IMG/VR virus record: IMGVR_UViG_3300020470_000069
Location: 1 to 37,679 of that record
From: a virus
Length of the DNA: 37,679 nucleotides
Direction: 5' to 3' (one strand)
Shown here piece after piece: positions 6,755 through 14,994 of this stretch. A program made the translations under genes and the position numbers. Below the pieces are notes generated by a model that worked only from the letters and a program-made list of their open reading frames with translations, searched no databases and was not told where the DNA came from. Every line of letters starts with the position of its first letter. The stretch's first letter is position 1.

Positions 6755-7554
6755 TATAACACCTCCCATTCAGGGCAATAAAGGTCTTTAGTATCTTGAT
6801 CTTCAAGATGACCACTAAACCAATTCTTAGGTGCTATAACTTTCTCACTATTAGATAACCATGCACCCCACCAAGAGAATGAAGAGTTAGCAATAATATG
6901 TCCAGAACATAAGGTCATAAGACATAAGTCAACATAGTTAACATTACCCTCTGCAACTAAGAATCTATCACCATCAAACAACTTCTGTTCTTTACACCAC
7001 TCTGGATCATCAGAGAAGATAATAATAGTACGATCATCTTCAAACTTACTAAGTGCTTCCTCATAATAATCTAATCCAAGACTATTATGGTGATTCAATT
7101 TTAAATAATCAGTTCTACGAATATGAAGTGCAACTGGTTTCTCTACCGTAGCAATCATATCTCTAGAAGGTTTAGAAAACTCTTCTTTAAAAGCAAAGTC
7201 TTCTTTAATCTCCTTCTCAATATTTTTAAAATACTTCTCGCTCTGAAAGAACCCTTCTATGTTTACCCACTTAGGGCAATTGTTAAAGAGTTCCTCATCA
7301 AAAGCAAAAGATTTTTCCTTTACTGTAGGTCTTTCACCATCAGTATATTGAACATTAAGATTATGGAGATTCTTTAATTCAAATGGATAAAACAATTGAT
7401 GATGTTCCCATTCCTTAAAGTGTCCATTACCCTCAGGTGGAGGAGGAATCATCCAATTATAACCATTGTTAGCAGCGATGCCCCTTAATGAGGCATACTG
7501 GAACATCTGATTACCTAGTCTTCCTAGGAGACCTAAACGATTAAACCCGATCAT
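6754..7554 (-). CDS. Alpha-1,2-fucosyltransferase (GT11)
   Basis: 266 aa. GRLGNQMFQYASLRGIA (residues 11-27) is the GT11 N-terminal signature; LHIRRTDY is the HxRRxD motif that binds GDP-fucose; NSSFSWWGAWLS near the C-terminus is the third family motif. It transfers L-fucose from GDP-fucose alpha-1,2 onto galactose. The start at 7554 is preferred over an upstream in-frame ATG at 7575 because AAAGAGA lies just ahead of it and the overlap with fcl falls to 14 bases. Length is normal for bacterial GT11. Directly upstream are fcl and gmd, which make its donor, and directly downstream is GT6, which in animals acts on its product. Confidence 0.93.
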   Translation of the reverse strand: MIGFNRLGLLGRLGNQMFQYASLRGIAANNGYNWMIPPPPEGNGHFKEWEHHQLFYPFELKNLHNLNVQYTDGERPTVKEKSFAFDEELFNNCPKWVNIEGFFQSEKYFKNIEKEIKEDFAFKEEFSKPSRDMIATVEKPVALHIRRTDYLKLNHHNSLGLDYYEEALSKFEDDRTIIIFSDDPEWCKEQKLFDGDRFLVAEGNVNYVDLCLMTLCSGHIIANSSFSWWGAWLSNSEKVIAPKNWFSGHLEDQDTKDLYCPEWEVL

Positions 7555-8470
7555 AATTCTCTTTATACCATTCAAAAGTTTTCTTTAGTCCTTCTTTGAG
7601 ATCCAAAGTTGGTTCCCATCCAAGAGACTTAATCTTATCCACGTTAAGAACCTTCCTAGGTGTACCGTTAGGTTTACTAGTGTCCCAAACAATCTTGCCA
7701 CTGTAACCAACAGTATCGGCAATCAACTCTGTGAGTTCTTTGATAGTAACATCAACGCCACTACCCACGTTAATAATCTCCTCAGAGTCATACTTCTGCA
7801 TACAAGTATAACACGCTTCAGCAAGATCATCAATGTATAAGAATTCTCTCATAGGAGATCCATCACCCCAACAAGCAAACTCAGGTTCACCTAATGCCTC
7901 ATACATTCTACGCATGATACCTGGAATTACATGACCATGTTCTGGGTGGAAGTTATCATTCTCACCATATAAGTTTGTCGGTTGTAATGCTATAGCATTA
8001 AATCCATATTGCTGACGATAAGCACGACACATCCTGATACCTGCTATCTTAGCAATAGCATAAGCATCATTAGTTGGTTCCAAAGGACCAGTCATTAACT
8101 GATCTTCTGTTATTGGTTGCTTTGCCATCTTAGGATAGATGCAAGACGATCCTAAGAATACAAGTTTTTTAACACCGTGACGATAAGCAGCATCTATGAC
8201 ATTTGTCTGAATCATCAGATTGTCATAGATAAAATCTGCAGGATATTTCTTATTACCTAGAATGCCACCGACCTTTGCAGCAGCAAGGAAAACATATTCT
8301 GGTTTTGCTTGCTCGAAGTAAGCATTAACCTGAACTTTATTTGTCAGGTCACAATTCTGCCTTCGTACCCAGAAAATGTTATTGTAATTTTTTGACTCTA
8401 GATTTCTAATAATGGCAGAACCAACTAGACCGTTGTGTCCTGCAACGAATACTTTAGAACTACTGTCCAT
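7541..8470 (-). CDS. fcl: GDP-L-fucose synthase
   Basis: 309 aa. This is the NADPH-dependent 3,5-epimerase/4-reductase that converts GDP-4-keto-6-deoxymannose to GDP-L-fucose. The Rossmann motif GHNGLVG (residues 11-17), the catalytic Ser in LGSSCIYP and the YAIAK (YxxxK) pair are all present, as are the LQPTNLYG and [10 protein letters not shown] segments typical of Fcl/WcaG. I chose the ATG at 8470; the longer reading from 8488 needs a TTG start. It overlaps gmd by 11 bases, so the two steps are translationally coupled. Confidence 0.95.
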   Translation of the reverse strand: MDSSSKVFVAGHNGLVGSAIIRNLESKNYNNIFWVRRQNCDLTNKVQVNAYFEQAKPEYVFLAAAKVGGILGNKKYPADFIYDNLMIQTNVIDAAYRHGVKKLVFLGSSCIYPKMAKQPITEDQLMTGPLEPTNDAYAIAKIAGIRMCRAYRQQYGFNAIALQPTNLYGENDNFHPEHGHVIPGIMRRMYEALGEPEFACWGDGSPMREFLYIDDLAEACYTCMQKYDSEEIINVGSGVDVTIKELTELIADTVGYSGKIVWDTSKPNGTPRKVLNVDKIKSLGWEPTLDLKEGLKKTFEWYKENYDRV

Positions 8471-9461
8471 AGATACACATATCCTCAATTAATTCATCAA
8501 AAGAGATCTTAGGTTCCCAACCCAATTCCTCTCTTGCCTTACGAGCATCACCTAATAAAGTCTCAACTTCAGCAGGTCGATAGTATTTATCACTGCATCT
8601 GATGACTGTTTTACCAGTTGTTTTATCTATACCAACCTCATCTAATCCTTCTCCTTCCCACTTAAGGTTAATTCCAAAATAAGTTGCTGCCTTCTCAGCA
8701 AACTCTTTAACACTATATTGTTGACCAGTAGCAATGACGTAATCTTTAGGTTCATCTTGCTGGAGCATTAGATACATTGCTTCAACATAATCCTTAGCAT
8801 GACCCCAGTCACGTCTAGCATTAAGATTACCTAGTACAAGATCCTTCTGTAAACCACAAGAGATTTGTGAGAGACCACGAGTAATTTTACGGGTTACAAA
8901 TGTCTCACCTCTACGTGGAGACTCATGGTTAAACAGAATACCAGAGCAAGCATACATTCCATATGACTCTCTATAATTCTTAATGATCCAGTATCCATAT
9001 AACTTTGCTACACCATAAGGTGAACGGGGATAGAATGGAGTCTCTTCAGTCTGTGGAGTCTCTTGAACTAAACCATATAATTCTGATGTGGATGCTTGAT
9101 AGATACGAACCTTGTCTTGCATCTCAAGAATCCTTACTGCTTCAAGAACTCTCAGAGTTCCCATAGCATCTACTAAACCTGTATACTCAGGCATCTCAAA
9201 AGATACCTTCACATGACTCTGTGCTGCTAAATTATAAATCTCATCTGGTTTAACCTTTTGGATAACATGAATGATGTTACCTGAATCAGTCATGTCACCG
9301 AAGTGAAGTGTAATCCTATTAAAGATATGATCTATCCTATGAGTATTAATAAGAGATGCTCTCCTAACAATACCATGAACATCATATCCCTTCTCTAGAA
9401 GTAACTCCGCAAGGTACGATCCATCCTGACCCGTGATTCCAGTTATTAAAGCTGTCTTCAT
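8460..9461 (-). CDS. gmd: GDP-mannose 4,6-dehydratase
   Basis: 333 aa, first gene of the glycan operon. The NADP-binding [10 protein letters not shown] (residues 7-16), RRAS, the STSELYG segment with catalytic Thr/Glu, YGVAK (YxxxK) and [16 protein letters not shown] are all Gmd signatures. It converts GDP-mannose to GDP-4-keto-6-deoxymannose. The start at 9461 is chosen because family alignment begins at MKTALITG; a longer frame to 9512 would run over the promoter and uses TTG. The leader is short. Its substrate could come from host GDP-mannose, helped by the phosphomannomutase at 19531-20235. Confidence 0.96.
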   Translation of the reverse strand: MKTALITGITGQDGSYLAELLLEKGYDVHGIVRRASLINTHRIDHIFNRITLHFGDMTDSGNIIHVIQKVKPDEIYNLAAQSHVKVSFEMPEYTGLVDAMGTLRVLEAVRILEMQDKVRIYQASTSELYGLVQETPQTEETPFYPRSPYGVAKLYGYWIIKNYRESYGMYACSGILFNHESPRRGETFVTRKITRGLSQISCGLQKDLVLGNLNARRDWGHAKDYVEAMYLMLQQDEPKDYVIATGQQYSVKEFAEKAATYFGINLKWEGEGLDEVGIDKTTGKTVIRCSDKYYRPAEVETLLGDARKAREELGWEPKISFDELIEDMCIYGQ

Positions 9462-9483
9462 AGTATGGGCATTATATGCTTCA

Positions 9484-9492
9484 AGTATAGCA
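9484..9492 (-). promoter_or_regulatory. Extended -10 promoter for the glycan operon
   Basis: TGCTATACT on the minus strand (TG at 9492-9491, TATACT at 9489-9484) is an extended -10 element about 23 bases ahead of the gmd ATG. It lies in the only divergent gap of the window and overlaps the plus-strand element at 9491-9498. Confidence 0.45.
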
Positions 9493-9498
9493 TAAATA
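9491..9498 (+). promoter_or_regulatory. T4-late-like promoter for the plus-strand pair
   Basis: CATAAATA, one base from the T4 late consensus TATAAATA, ends about 22 bases ahead of the GTG start at 9521. It overlaps the divergent promoter for gmd, so the two directions could compete or be used at different times. Confidence 0.35.
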
Positions 9499-9520
9499 TC
9501 TGAACATAACAATTGGTTAC

Positions 9521-10201
9521 GTGAAAGTACAACATGTTGAGGTTGATGGGTATTACTTCTATAGAGTTAATGATGTATTCCCTAAAACGTTTTTAAAAAA
9601 ATTACTTAAATCTTCTACCTATTGGTTGGAGAAGACTAGGAAAGATCCTAGTGAAGAAGTCTACCCACCAGAAGCGTCAGGAAGACTATTTGAACATAAA
9701 GAATTTACAGAAGATCCTATATGGATAAGATATTATAAAACCCTTGATGAAATAGTAAGTGAGTATGCAAAATTAGTAGAGATACCTATGGATTATCTAA
9801 GTCGCCATGCGTCTTGGATTACCAGAATTAAAGACTTAAACTTCCCCAATAAATTTAATGCAGTACATAAAGCATACCTAGCTAATAGCGTAGGTAAGGA
9901 CGTTGAATGGAATATGCATGCACATGTTGAAAGTGATCCTATCACTACAGTATTCTACTTAAAAACTCCACATAGAAAATATGGTACAGTAATAAAAAGA
10001 GCAGGTGGGCAGAATATGTTTAACCCAGGTGATGAGAACTCAATGATTATATTTGATGGTCGCTTATTCCATAGTGCTCAATACCCTCCTATAAAAGTAG
10101 CAGCAAAATCTCCTAGATATACTATAGTTGCAGACTATGAATTTAAATATGGTATGCACGTTAAAGAAGAATCATTTAAAAGAAAGAAACCAGTGACATG
10201 A
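9521..10201 (+). CDS. Cupin/2OG-Fe(II) oxygenase-like protein (tandem copy 1)
   Basis: 226 aa from a GTG start. The C-terminal half has the double-stranded beta-helix pattern of Fe(II) oxygenases: H133-A-H135-V-E137, then [26 protein letters not shown] with H184, and SPRYTIV with R199 as the likely co-substrate Arg. The N-terminal half ([18 protein letters not shown]) resembles the start of prolyl-4-hydroxylase-like phage proteins. The neighbour at 10198-10875 is a clear duplicate (PPEA, SWxTR, KYGT, ENSxxxxDxRLFHSAxYPP in the same order). These two are the only plus-strand genes here. Substrate unknown; a dioxygenase is likely, a non-catalytic cupin possible. Confidence 0.72.
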   Translation: MKVQHVEVDGYYFYRVNDVFPKTFLKKLLKSSTYWLEKTRKDPSEEVYPPEASGRLFEHKEFTEDPIWIRYYKTLDEIVSEYAKLVEIPMDYLSRHASWITRIKDLNFPNKFNAVHKAYLANSVGKDVEWNMHAHVESDPITTVFYLKTPHRKYGTVIKRAGGQNMFNPGDENSMIIFDGRLFHSAQYPPIKVAAKSPRYTIVADYEFKYGMHVKEESFKRKKPVT

Positions 10202-10875
10202 CATCTAAAGTACAGGTTAAAAAATTCAACGGAAATTATTTTCTAAACATACAGAACTTCCTTCCAGAAGAAATCATAAAGGGATTGATAACAAGTTCTA
10301 ACAAGTTGATTAGAAAACATAAAAAAAATCCCGAATTAGAGGTATTCCCTCCAGAGGCAACTTGGGATATTAAAGATGAAGTAAAAGGTGAATATATTTG
10401 GGATACTTTATATGAAAAAGTTCGACTAGGTATAGTACAATATTGTAAAGTAGCAGACTTAGATCATAGATGTATTACAATACATTCATCATGGGTCACA
10501 AGATATAATAAATTACCAAAAGAAGATCCACTAGCACAAAGCAAAGTAGATAACTTTACCCCATATAAAAATCTACATTCACATGAAGGAAATCCTATAG
10601 GGGTAATCATTTATTTAAAAAACCCAGATCCAAAATATGGAACAATGGTTAAAGTAAGTGATAAGCAAATCTATATGCACCAAGGTGTAGAGAACAGTGC
10701 CTTAGTATATGATGCTAGACTATTCCATAGTGCAATATATCCACCACTAAAACTCGTAAAAAAATATCCAAGATATACTGTTGTTACTGACACTACTATT
10801 ATTAAAAAATATTCACCACCAAATGTTAATAGTGAATTTGATCCTACGGTAGAATCCAGTCAACAAGTTGCCTAA
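10198..10875 (+). CDS. Cupin/2OG-Fe(II) oxygenase-like protein (tandem copy 2)
   Basis: 225 aa, duplicate of the preceding gene and overlapping it by 4 bases (ATGA). The candidate metal site is H127-S-H129-E130 with H177 (RLFHSAIYPP) and the Arg in YPRYTVV at 192. The rest of the order is shared: FPPEATWD, SSWVTRY, IYLKNPDPKYGT and ENSALVYDARLFH. The two copies differ at many positions, so the duplication is old and the substrates may differ. Its last 32 bases overlap the end of the convergent dehydrogenase gene on the other strand. Confidence 0.72.
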   Translation: MTSKVQVKKFNGNYFLNIQNFLPEEIIKGLITSSNKLIRKHKKNPELEVFPPEATWDIKDEVKGEYIWDTLYEKVRLGIVQYCKVADLDHRCITIHSSWVTRYNKLPKEDPLAQSKVDNFTPYKNLHSHEGNPIGVIIYLKNPDPKYGTMVKVSDKQIYMHQGVENSALVYDARLFHSAIYPPLKLVKKYPRYTVVTDTTIIKKYSPPNVNSEFDPTVESSQQVA

Positions 10876-11632
10876 TCTCTTTATTGTATAACCATATCTC
10901 TTTGAGCATATCAGCATTAACACCATGAGATTCCATCTGTACAATTAGAGAATTAATATCTTTAGGGAAGCAAGTCCCACCAAATCCCCTGTCATTATCA
11001 ATGCCAGGAACTTTAGTATGTGATTTACCTATTCTACTATCTGCTGTAATACCTTCACATACTCTATCATAATCCATTCCAACTGCTTGACATAAATCAT
11101 ATATCTTATTGAAGTATGCTACCTTATAAGCAAGGAATGTATTAGAAAAATATTTGATTGCTTCACTCTCATCCGACTCAACTATGATACTTGGGATATG
11201 AGGAAAATACTTTGAAAAGAATTGAACAAACTCCCCACAAAGATATGAATCTCCACCAACAATATTTCTCTCAGCATTAGCATAATCTTTTATAGCATTC
11301 CGTGCAGTAAGGAATTCTGGATTATGAATAACATTATGTCTCTCAGTATATTTCTTAGTTGTACCAATAGGAACTGTAGATTTAATAACAAAGGTTCCTA
11401 TTAAATTATCTGGCAAGTCTTCAAAGAAGTCATCAAGAATATTAAGATCACAACTCCCATCCATACTCATAGGGGTGGGCAGACATACAAAAATAAAATC
11501 TTGTTCTATAACTTCTTCTAAAGTATTAAGTGATCTATTCTTATCTACATCATAGACCTTACACTTTACCCTATCTCTTAAGTTTTGATAGACAGCATTG
11601 CCTACAAAACCATTACCAACAATTCCAATCAT
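10844..11632 (-). CDS. Nucleotide-sugar dehydrogenase (UDP-Glc DH type), C-terminally short
   Basis: 262 aa. GIVGNGFVGNAV (residues 3-14) is the NAD-binding site, followed by VCLPTPM (49-55), STVPIGTT (85-92), NPEFLTA (104-110) and GGTCFPKD (218-225) with the catalytic Cys221. These are the motifs of the UDP-glucose/GDP-mannose 6-dehydrogenases, which oxidise a sugar C6 to the acid in two NAD-dependent steps. Full-length family members are 390-450 aa; this protein stops soon after the central helix and lacks the C-terminal UDP-binding domain. It may use a partner, an unusual substrate, or be a shortened but intact relative. Its 3' end overlaps the plus-strand gene by 32 bases. A second, full-length family member is at 35259-36473. 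Confidence 0.85.
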   Translation of the reverse strand: MIGIVGNGFVGNAVYQNLRDRVKCKVYDVDKNRSLNTLEEVIEQDFIFVCLPTPMSMDGSCDLNILDDFFEDLPDNLIGTFVIKSTVPIGTTKKYTERHNVIHNPEFLTARNAIKDYANAERNIVGGDSYLCGEFVQFFSKYFPHIPSIIVESDESEAIKYFSNTFLAYKVAYFNKIYDLCQAVGMDYDRVCEGITADSRIGKSHTKVPGIDNDRGFGGTCFPKDINSLIVQMESHGVNADMLKEIWLYNKEIRQLVDWILP

Positions 11633-12390
11633 GGTAATACCCAGTCAGGTGATCTAAGTTTTTGACCAAAACCCTTAGCACCATTAGGAGGAACATCCCA
11701 AATATACCAGTCAAATATAATATTAGTGGGTGGTGATTTATCCATGTGCTCTGGGTTATGACTTAAGACATTATAACTAGGAAGATTGGGATATATTAAT
11801 AATGAATTTTCCATACCAGTATGTCTGTATGGACCTTCTCCAGTTTCAATATGAGTTCCATATGATTGATCTTTATTCTGTAAGTAAAATACTGTTTTTA
11901 TAAAAGGACACTTAACTAATTTATCCTTAATAACCTGAAGTTCACCCCTATTCTTATATCCTGTAATCATACCAATATCTTTATTAACTGTCCAATCTTT
12001 AAGATCATATGAATCTGCTGCCTTATAAGTTCTTCTCCATATAGTATGCTTCCATTCTTTGGGATCTATTCCTTCAAACATAGAATAACTTAACCGTTCA
12101 GCATAGCATGAGAACGGTATCATAGAACTAGGATTTACTCCAATCTGTTCAGCATATTCATGAATACAATCTCTTATCTTTAAAACAAATATATTCCAAC
12201 ATCTATCAACATAAGGAAAATAAGAACTAGGACTTAATGCTAGTCCATGACAATCAATAATAGATTCAGTTAACTGTAGTATACCATTGTCAGCATCATA
12301 TAAATTATATTCAAAATGTCTCTCAAGTTTTTGAAGTAATTCAAATCTTATATCCTCAGAGAACAGATCACTTTTACTATAAAATTCCAT
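11629..12390 (-). CDS. Degenerate relative of the cupin/2OG oxygenase-like pair
   Basis: 253 aa from the ATG at 12390 (an upstream in-frame ATG at 12462 would overlap the radical SAM gene by 86 bases). Residues 164-200 (IKTVFYLQNKDQSYGTHIE, then ENSLLIYPNLPSYN) match the core of the plus-strand duplicates at 9521-10875. The HxH metal pair in front of this core is missing and the distal FHSA is replaced by SYNVLS, so a catalytic iron site is doubtful. It probably has a binding or structural role, or its ligands lie elsewhere. The start overlaps the stop of the radical SAM gene by 14 bases and the stop overlaps the dehydrogenase ATG (ATGA). Confidence 0.62.
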   Translation of the reverse strand: MEFYSKSDLFSEDIRFELLQKLERHFEYNLYDADNGILQLTESIIDCHGLALSPSSYFPYVDRCWNIFVLKIRDCIHEYAEQIGVNPSSMIPFSCYAERLSYSMFEGIDPKEWKHTIWRRTYKAADSYDLKDWTVNKDIGMITGYKNRGELQVIKDKLVKCPFIKTVFYLQNKDQSYGTHIETGEGPYRHTGMENSLLIYPNLPSYNVLSHNPEHMDKSPPTNIIFDWYIWDVPPNGAKGFGQKLRSPDWVLP

Positions 12391-13195
12391 AGTGTCTAGG
12401 AGAATATAATGGAGATGGTTTTTTAAATCGACCTGACTTCTTGGGGCACATTGAACAAACAATCTCTGCCTTTCTGGAAAAGAACTTTTCTATATCTCCA
12501 TCAGGACTGAGTGGTATATATTTGAGATATGGATTCCATTTTGGGGATAACTTATCCCCATACTTTTTCTTTTGTATTGGTAGGTATGCTAAAGCAGCAC
12601 ATTTATATATCTTTGAATCTTGTAATATAAAATTCTCTTGACCACCTGGACAATTATCCCAACTCTGTTTAAAGTCATCACTTCCTATTGGTTCTATAGT
12701 AGGTCCATATCCTACATGTGTCTTCAACCAATAATCTACTGCATCATGTATACGATATTTTATACCCAACGATTCAATAATTTTAATAGATCTATCAAAT
12801 AATTTTATATACTTCTCATCATCAGAATGCTTTGTAATTGTTAAAATACAATTAGTATCACTTAATGCTTTAGGTAAATCAGGTTGAGTCTCAATTAATA
12901 AACCATTAGATACTATTTCAAATTCTTGATCTGGTTCTATATTCCAAACCTCTTTAGTCATATAGATGATCTCTACAAGATCTTTATTCAATAGTGGTTC
13001 ACCACCAAGCATAGACAACTCCCTTGGTCGGATTTTATCAACCCAAGGAAGATACCAAGACTTTAATTGATCTATAGTAATATCTTCTTTATAACCATCA
13101 TTAGTAAAATGTCCACATCCCTGACAAGTGAAGTTGCATGAATGGGTTATATGCCATTCTAAATGTGGTACATCAATTACCTTGAACCTTTCCAT
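12377..13195 (-). CDS. Radical SAM protein with C-terminal cysteine cluster
   Basis: 272 aa. CNFTCQGC (C20, C24, C27) is a C-x3-C-x2-C site for the 4Fe-4S cluster that cleaves S-adenosylmethionine, and LGGEPLL supplies the GGE motif binding the methionine part. Near the C-terminus CPGG, YKCAA and CSMC give extra cysteines like those of SPASM or related auxiliary-cluster domains, found in enzymes that modify peptides or sugars. There is no signal peptide. The gene overlaps a prolyl-hydroxylase-like gene upstream (23 bases) and the degenerate oxygenase relative downstream. Substrate not predictable; a peptide, protein or nucleotide-sugar substrate all fit the context. Confidence 0.85.
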   Translation of the reverse strand: MERFKVIDVPHLEWHITHSCNFTCQGCGHFTNDGYKEDITIDQLKSWYLPWVDKIRPRELSMLGGEPLLNKDLVEIIYMTKEVWNIEPDQEFEIVSNGLLIETQPDLPKALSDTNCILTITKHSDDEKYIKLFDRSIKIIESLGIKYRIHDAVDYWLKTHVGYGPTIEPIGSDDFKQSWDNCPGGQENFILQDSKIYKCAALAYLPIQKKKYGDKLSPKWNPYLKYIPLSPDGDIEKFFSRKAEIVCSMCPKKSGRFKKPSPLYSPRHYGIL

Positions 13196-13778
13196 TTTGT
13201 CCAGGTTTAAAATAATTCATACCACCATCTCCAGCATACCACCCAGTAGCAATATACTTAGTCTTATTAGGTGGGTTACCTCTATGTAAATGAGTGAATG
13301 AACCTGGCCATATAGCGATCCTACCATTCTTAGGAGTTACTTTAGTTTGTTGATATAAAAATTCTGTCTCACCACTATCATCAATATCATTAAAGTAAAC
13401 TGTCCAAGCAAGAGTACGTTGCTGTGCTTCCCATGTACTGTCTTCACTATGCCATGCATGATATCCTTCCATAGGTTCAGTCTTTTGAAGTAAAACTAAT
13501 CCACTATAGAAATTAAAATTACAAAGATATGGATACTTATCCATGTACATACCAAAACAATCATCAACACGCTCTTGTATATAATTTGCCTCACCAGGAG
13601 AAAAACTACTCAACACAATCTGCTTATCTTGTTGTACTGGATTATTCCTATTAGCGATATACTTTGTCGTCTTCCAATATTCAAGAATCCAATTGGAAAA
13701 GTCGGGATCAAAGGCATTATCCCAGATCCCTATGAACTTATCCAAATATGTTGTTTGTATATCAGTGTCTTTGTTCAT
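13173..13778 (-). CDS. 2OG-Fe(II) oxygenase, prolyl-4-hydroxylase-like
   Basis: 201 aa. YHAWHSED (H110-x-E112, D113) gives the first metal ligands, then YFNDIDDSGETEFLY, PKNGRIAIWPGSFTHLHRG with H163 and H165, and KTKYIATGW with K174 as the likely 2-oxoglutarate-binding residue. This order is that of small prolyl-4-hydroxylase-type enzymes, which hydroxylate proline or other side chains using O2 and 2-oxoglutarate. The ATG at 13778 is preferred to an upstream GTG: GGAAGTGG lies just ahead and there is a 4-base overlap with the upstream gene. Substrate unknown. Confidence 0.87.
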   Translation of the reverse strand: MNKDTDIQTTYLDKFIGIWDNAFDPDFSNWILEYWKTTKYIANRNNPVQQDKQIVLSSFSPGEANYIQERVDDCFGMYMDKYPYLCNFNFYSGLVLLQKTEPMEGYHAWHSEDSTWEAQQRTLAWTVYFNDIDDSGETEFLYQQTKVTPKNGRIAIWPGSFTHLHRGNPPNKTKYIATGWYAGDGGMNYFKPGQNGKVQGN

Positions 13779-13990
13779 ACCACTTCCATAAGATCCTCTG
13801 CTACACACTGCATTATAATATTATAATCATACTCTGGATCTTCTCCAGATAATTCTACTATACCTTCACTCACATAATATCTCATAACCTTTTTATAAAG
13901 TTTTGGATTTTTTACATCTAAATAAATTTCCTTATTTGCAGCAGCACGTAGAGTGCTTAGATCTTTCTTGAATTTAGAAGTGAGTGTCAT
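13775..13990 (-). CDS. Small conserved-looking protein of unknown function
   Basis: 71 aa from the ATG at 13990, preceded by GAGGAA. The product is helical and charged (residues 6-40 rich in Lys, Asp and Leu) with an acidic tail ending EDLMEVV. No known motif seen. It overlaps the next oxygenase gene by 4 bases, so it is probably expressed with it. Confidence 0.65.
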   Translation of the reverse strand: MTLTSKFKKDLSTLRAAANKEIYLDVKNPKLYKKVMRYYVSEGIVELSGEDPEYDYNIIMQCVAEDLMEVV

Positions 13991-14037
13991 TTCCTCGATG
14001 ACTCTTGGTTTACGTTTATATATTATAGACGATACCC

Positions 14038-14268
14038 TTAGATATCGCAAGATGGTTCCCACCCTCCATGATTAGTATCAGCAGGGGGCCAAACTGGTTT
14101 TACTAATTTCCTTTGAGGAACACCAAGGTTTCTCATTTCAATAAGTTCAAAGTCTCCTTCAATTTGATAAGTTCGTCCACGTCCACATTGACTCCATACT
14201 TCTTGGAAATTATCCTTGAAGTATTCAAGAGAAATTTTCTCAGTCTTTTCAGATGTAATCGGATTCAT
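14038..14268 (-). CDS. Small protein of unknown function
   Basis: 76 aa. The N-terminal half is helical (LEYFKDNFQEVW); the C-terminal half is Pro/Trp-rich (VWPPADTNHGGWEP). No family recognised. The start overlaps the stop of the oxygenase gene upstream (ATGA), supporting a real coupled gene. Confidence 0.6.
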   Translation of the reverse strand: MNPITSEKTEKISLEYFKDNFQEVWSQCGRGRTYQIEGDFELIEMRNLGVPQRKLVKPVWPPADTNHGGWEPSCDI

Positions 14269-14990
14269 TGTTCGATCTCCTCATCGAGAACCTCCTGGAA
14301 GCAGGAGTATTTACATTTTTGACCCAGGTACTCTGTACAATCCCAATTGACAGGTCGCCAATGGAAGTACATATTCCTATAGTATTTACCCAAGAATGGT
14401 GTATTCCTTGAGTGAGGACATAAGCTTTCATAAAAAAGCATATCCCCTTTTTCAAATGTCACCCTATGTATATGCTTATCATGATCGACAAATTCTAAAG
14501 GCCACTTAGTTCCTTCAGGACTCTCGTCAATAAAGATTATACAACTAATAACATGAGTGTCTGCCTTATCTCTATGAATTGATAGAACAGAATTTGGGAT
14601 GTATTCCCGTATTCCATATCCAGCAGAGAACTCAAGTTTAGTACCACACCACTCTTCCATCAATGGTTGTAATTGTTTAGACCATTTCTGAATGAGATCT
14701 TGTGGTAGGGTAGACCTCATATAATACACCTCTTCTGGTTTTCTGGCAAATCTAACTGCTATAGATCCACCAACAACATACTCACCATAATCCTGATCAT
14801 ATCCTCTATCAGTATTGATCTCCTCTTCAAATGTACATCTACTATAATGATCCATCATATCCTGATAGATATCATCAGGTATTTTTAATTTCTTACATGC
14901 TTCCTTAGTAAACTTAGGCCATTTAACTGAAGGTCTCCAATCAGTCTTAACACCATTCCATCCCTGATCTTCTCCATAAAATTCAGGCAT
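14265..14990 (-). CDS. 2OG-Fe(II) oxygenase
   Basis: 241 aa. SIHRDKADTHVISCIIFIDE contains H139-x-D141; a second block, GDMLFYESLCPHSRN, supplies H193, and YYRNMYFHW carries R205, the likely 2-oxoglutarate anchor. The N-terminal part (residues 20-75) is specific to this protein. The layout matches prolyl-hydroxylase-related phage oxygenases. It starts 4 bases after the stop of the PKHD-type gene and overlaps the 76-aa gene downstream. Substrate unknown. Confidence 0.82.
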   Translation of the reverse strand: MPEFYGEDQGWNGVKTDWRPSVKWPKFTKEACKKLKIPDDIYQDMMDHYSRCTFEEEINTDRGYDQDYGEYVVGGSIAVRFARKPEEVYYMRSTLPQDLIQKWSKQLQPLMEEWCGTKLEFSAGYGIREYIPNSVLSIHRDKADTHVISCIIFIDESPEGTKWPLEFVDHDKHIHRVTFEKGDMLFYESLCPHSRNTPFLGKYYRNMYFHWRPVNWDCTEYLGQKCKYSCFQEVLDEEIEQ

Positions 14991-14994
14991 GAGA

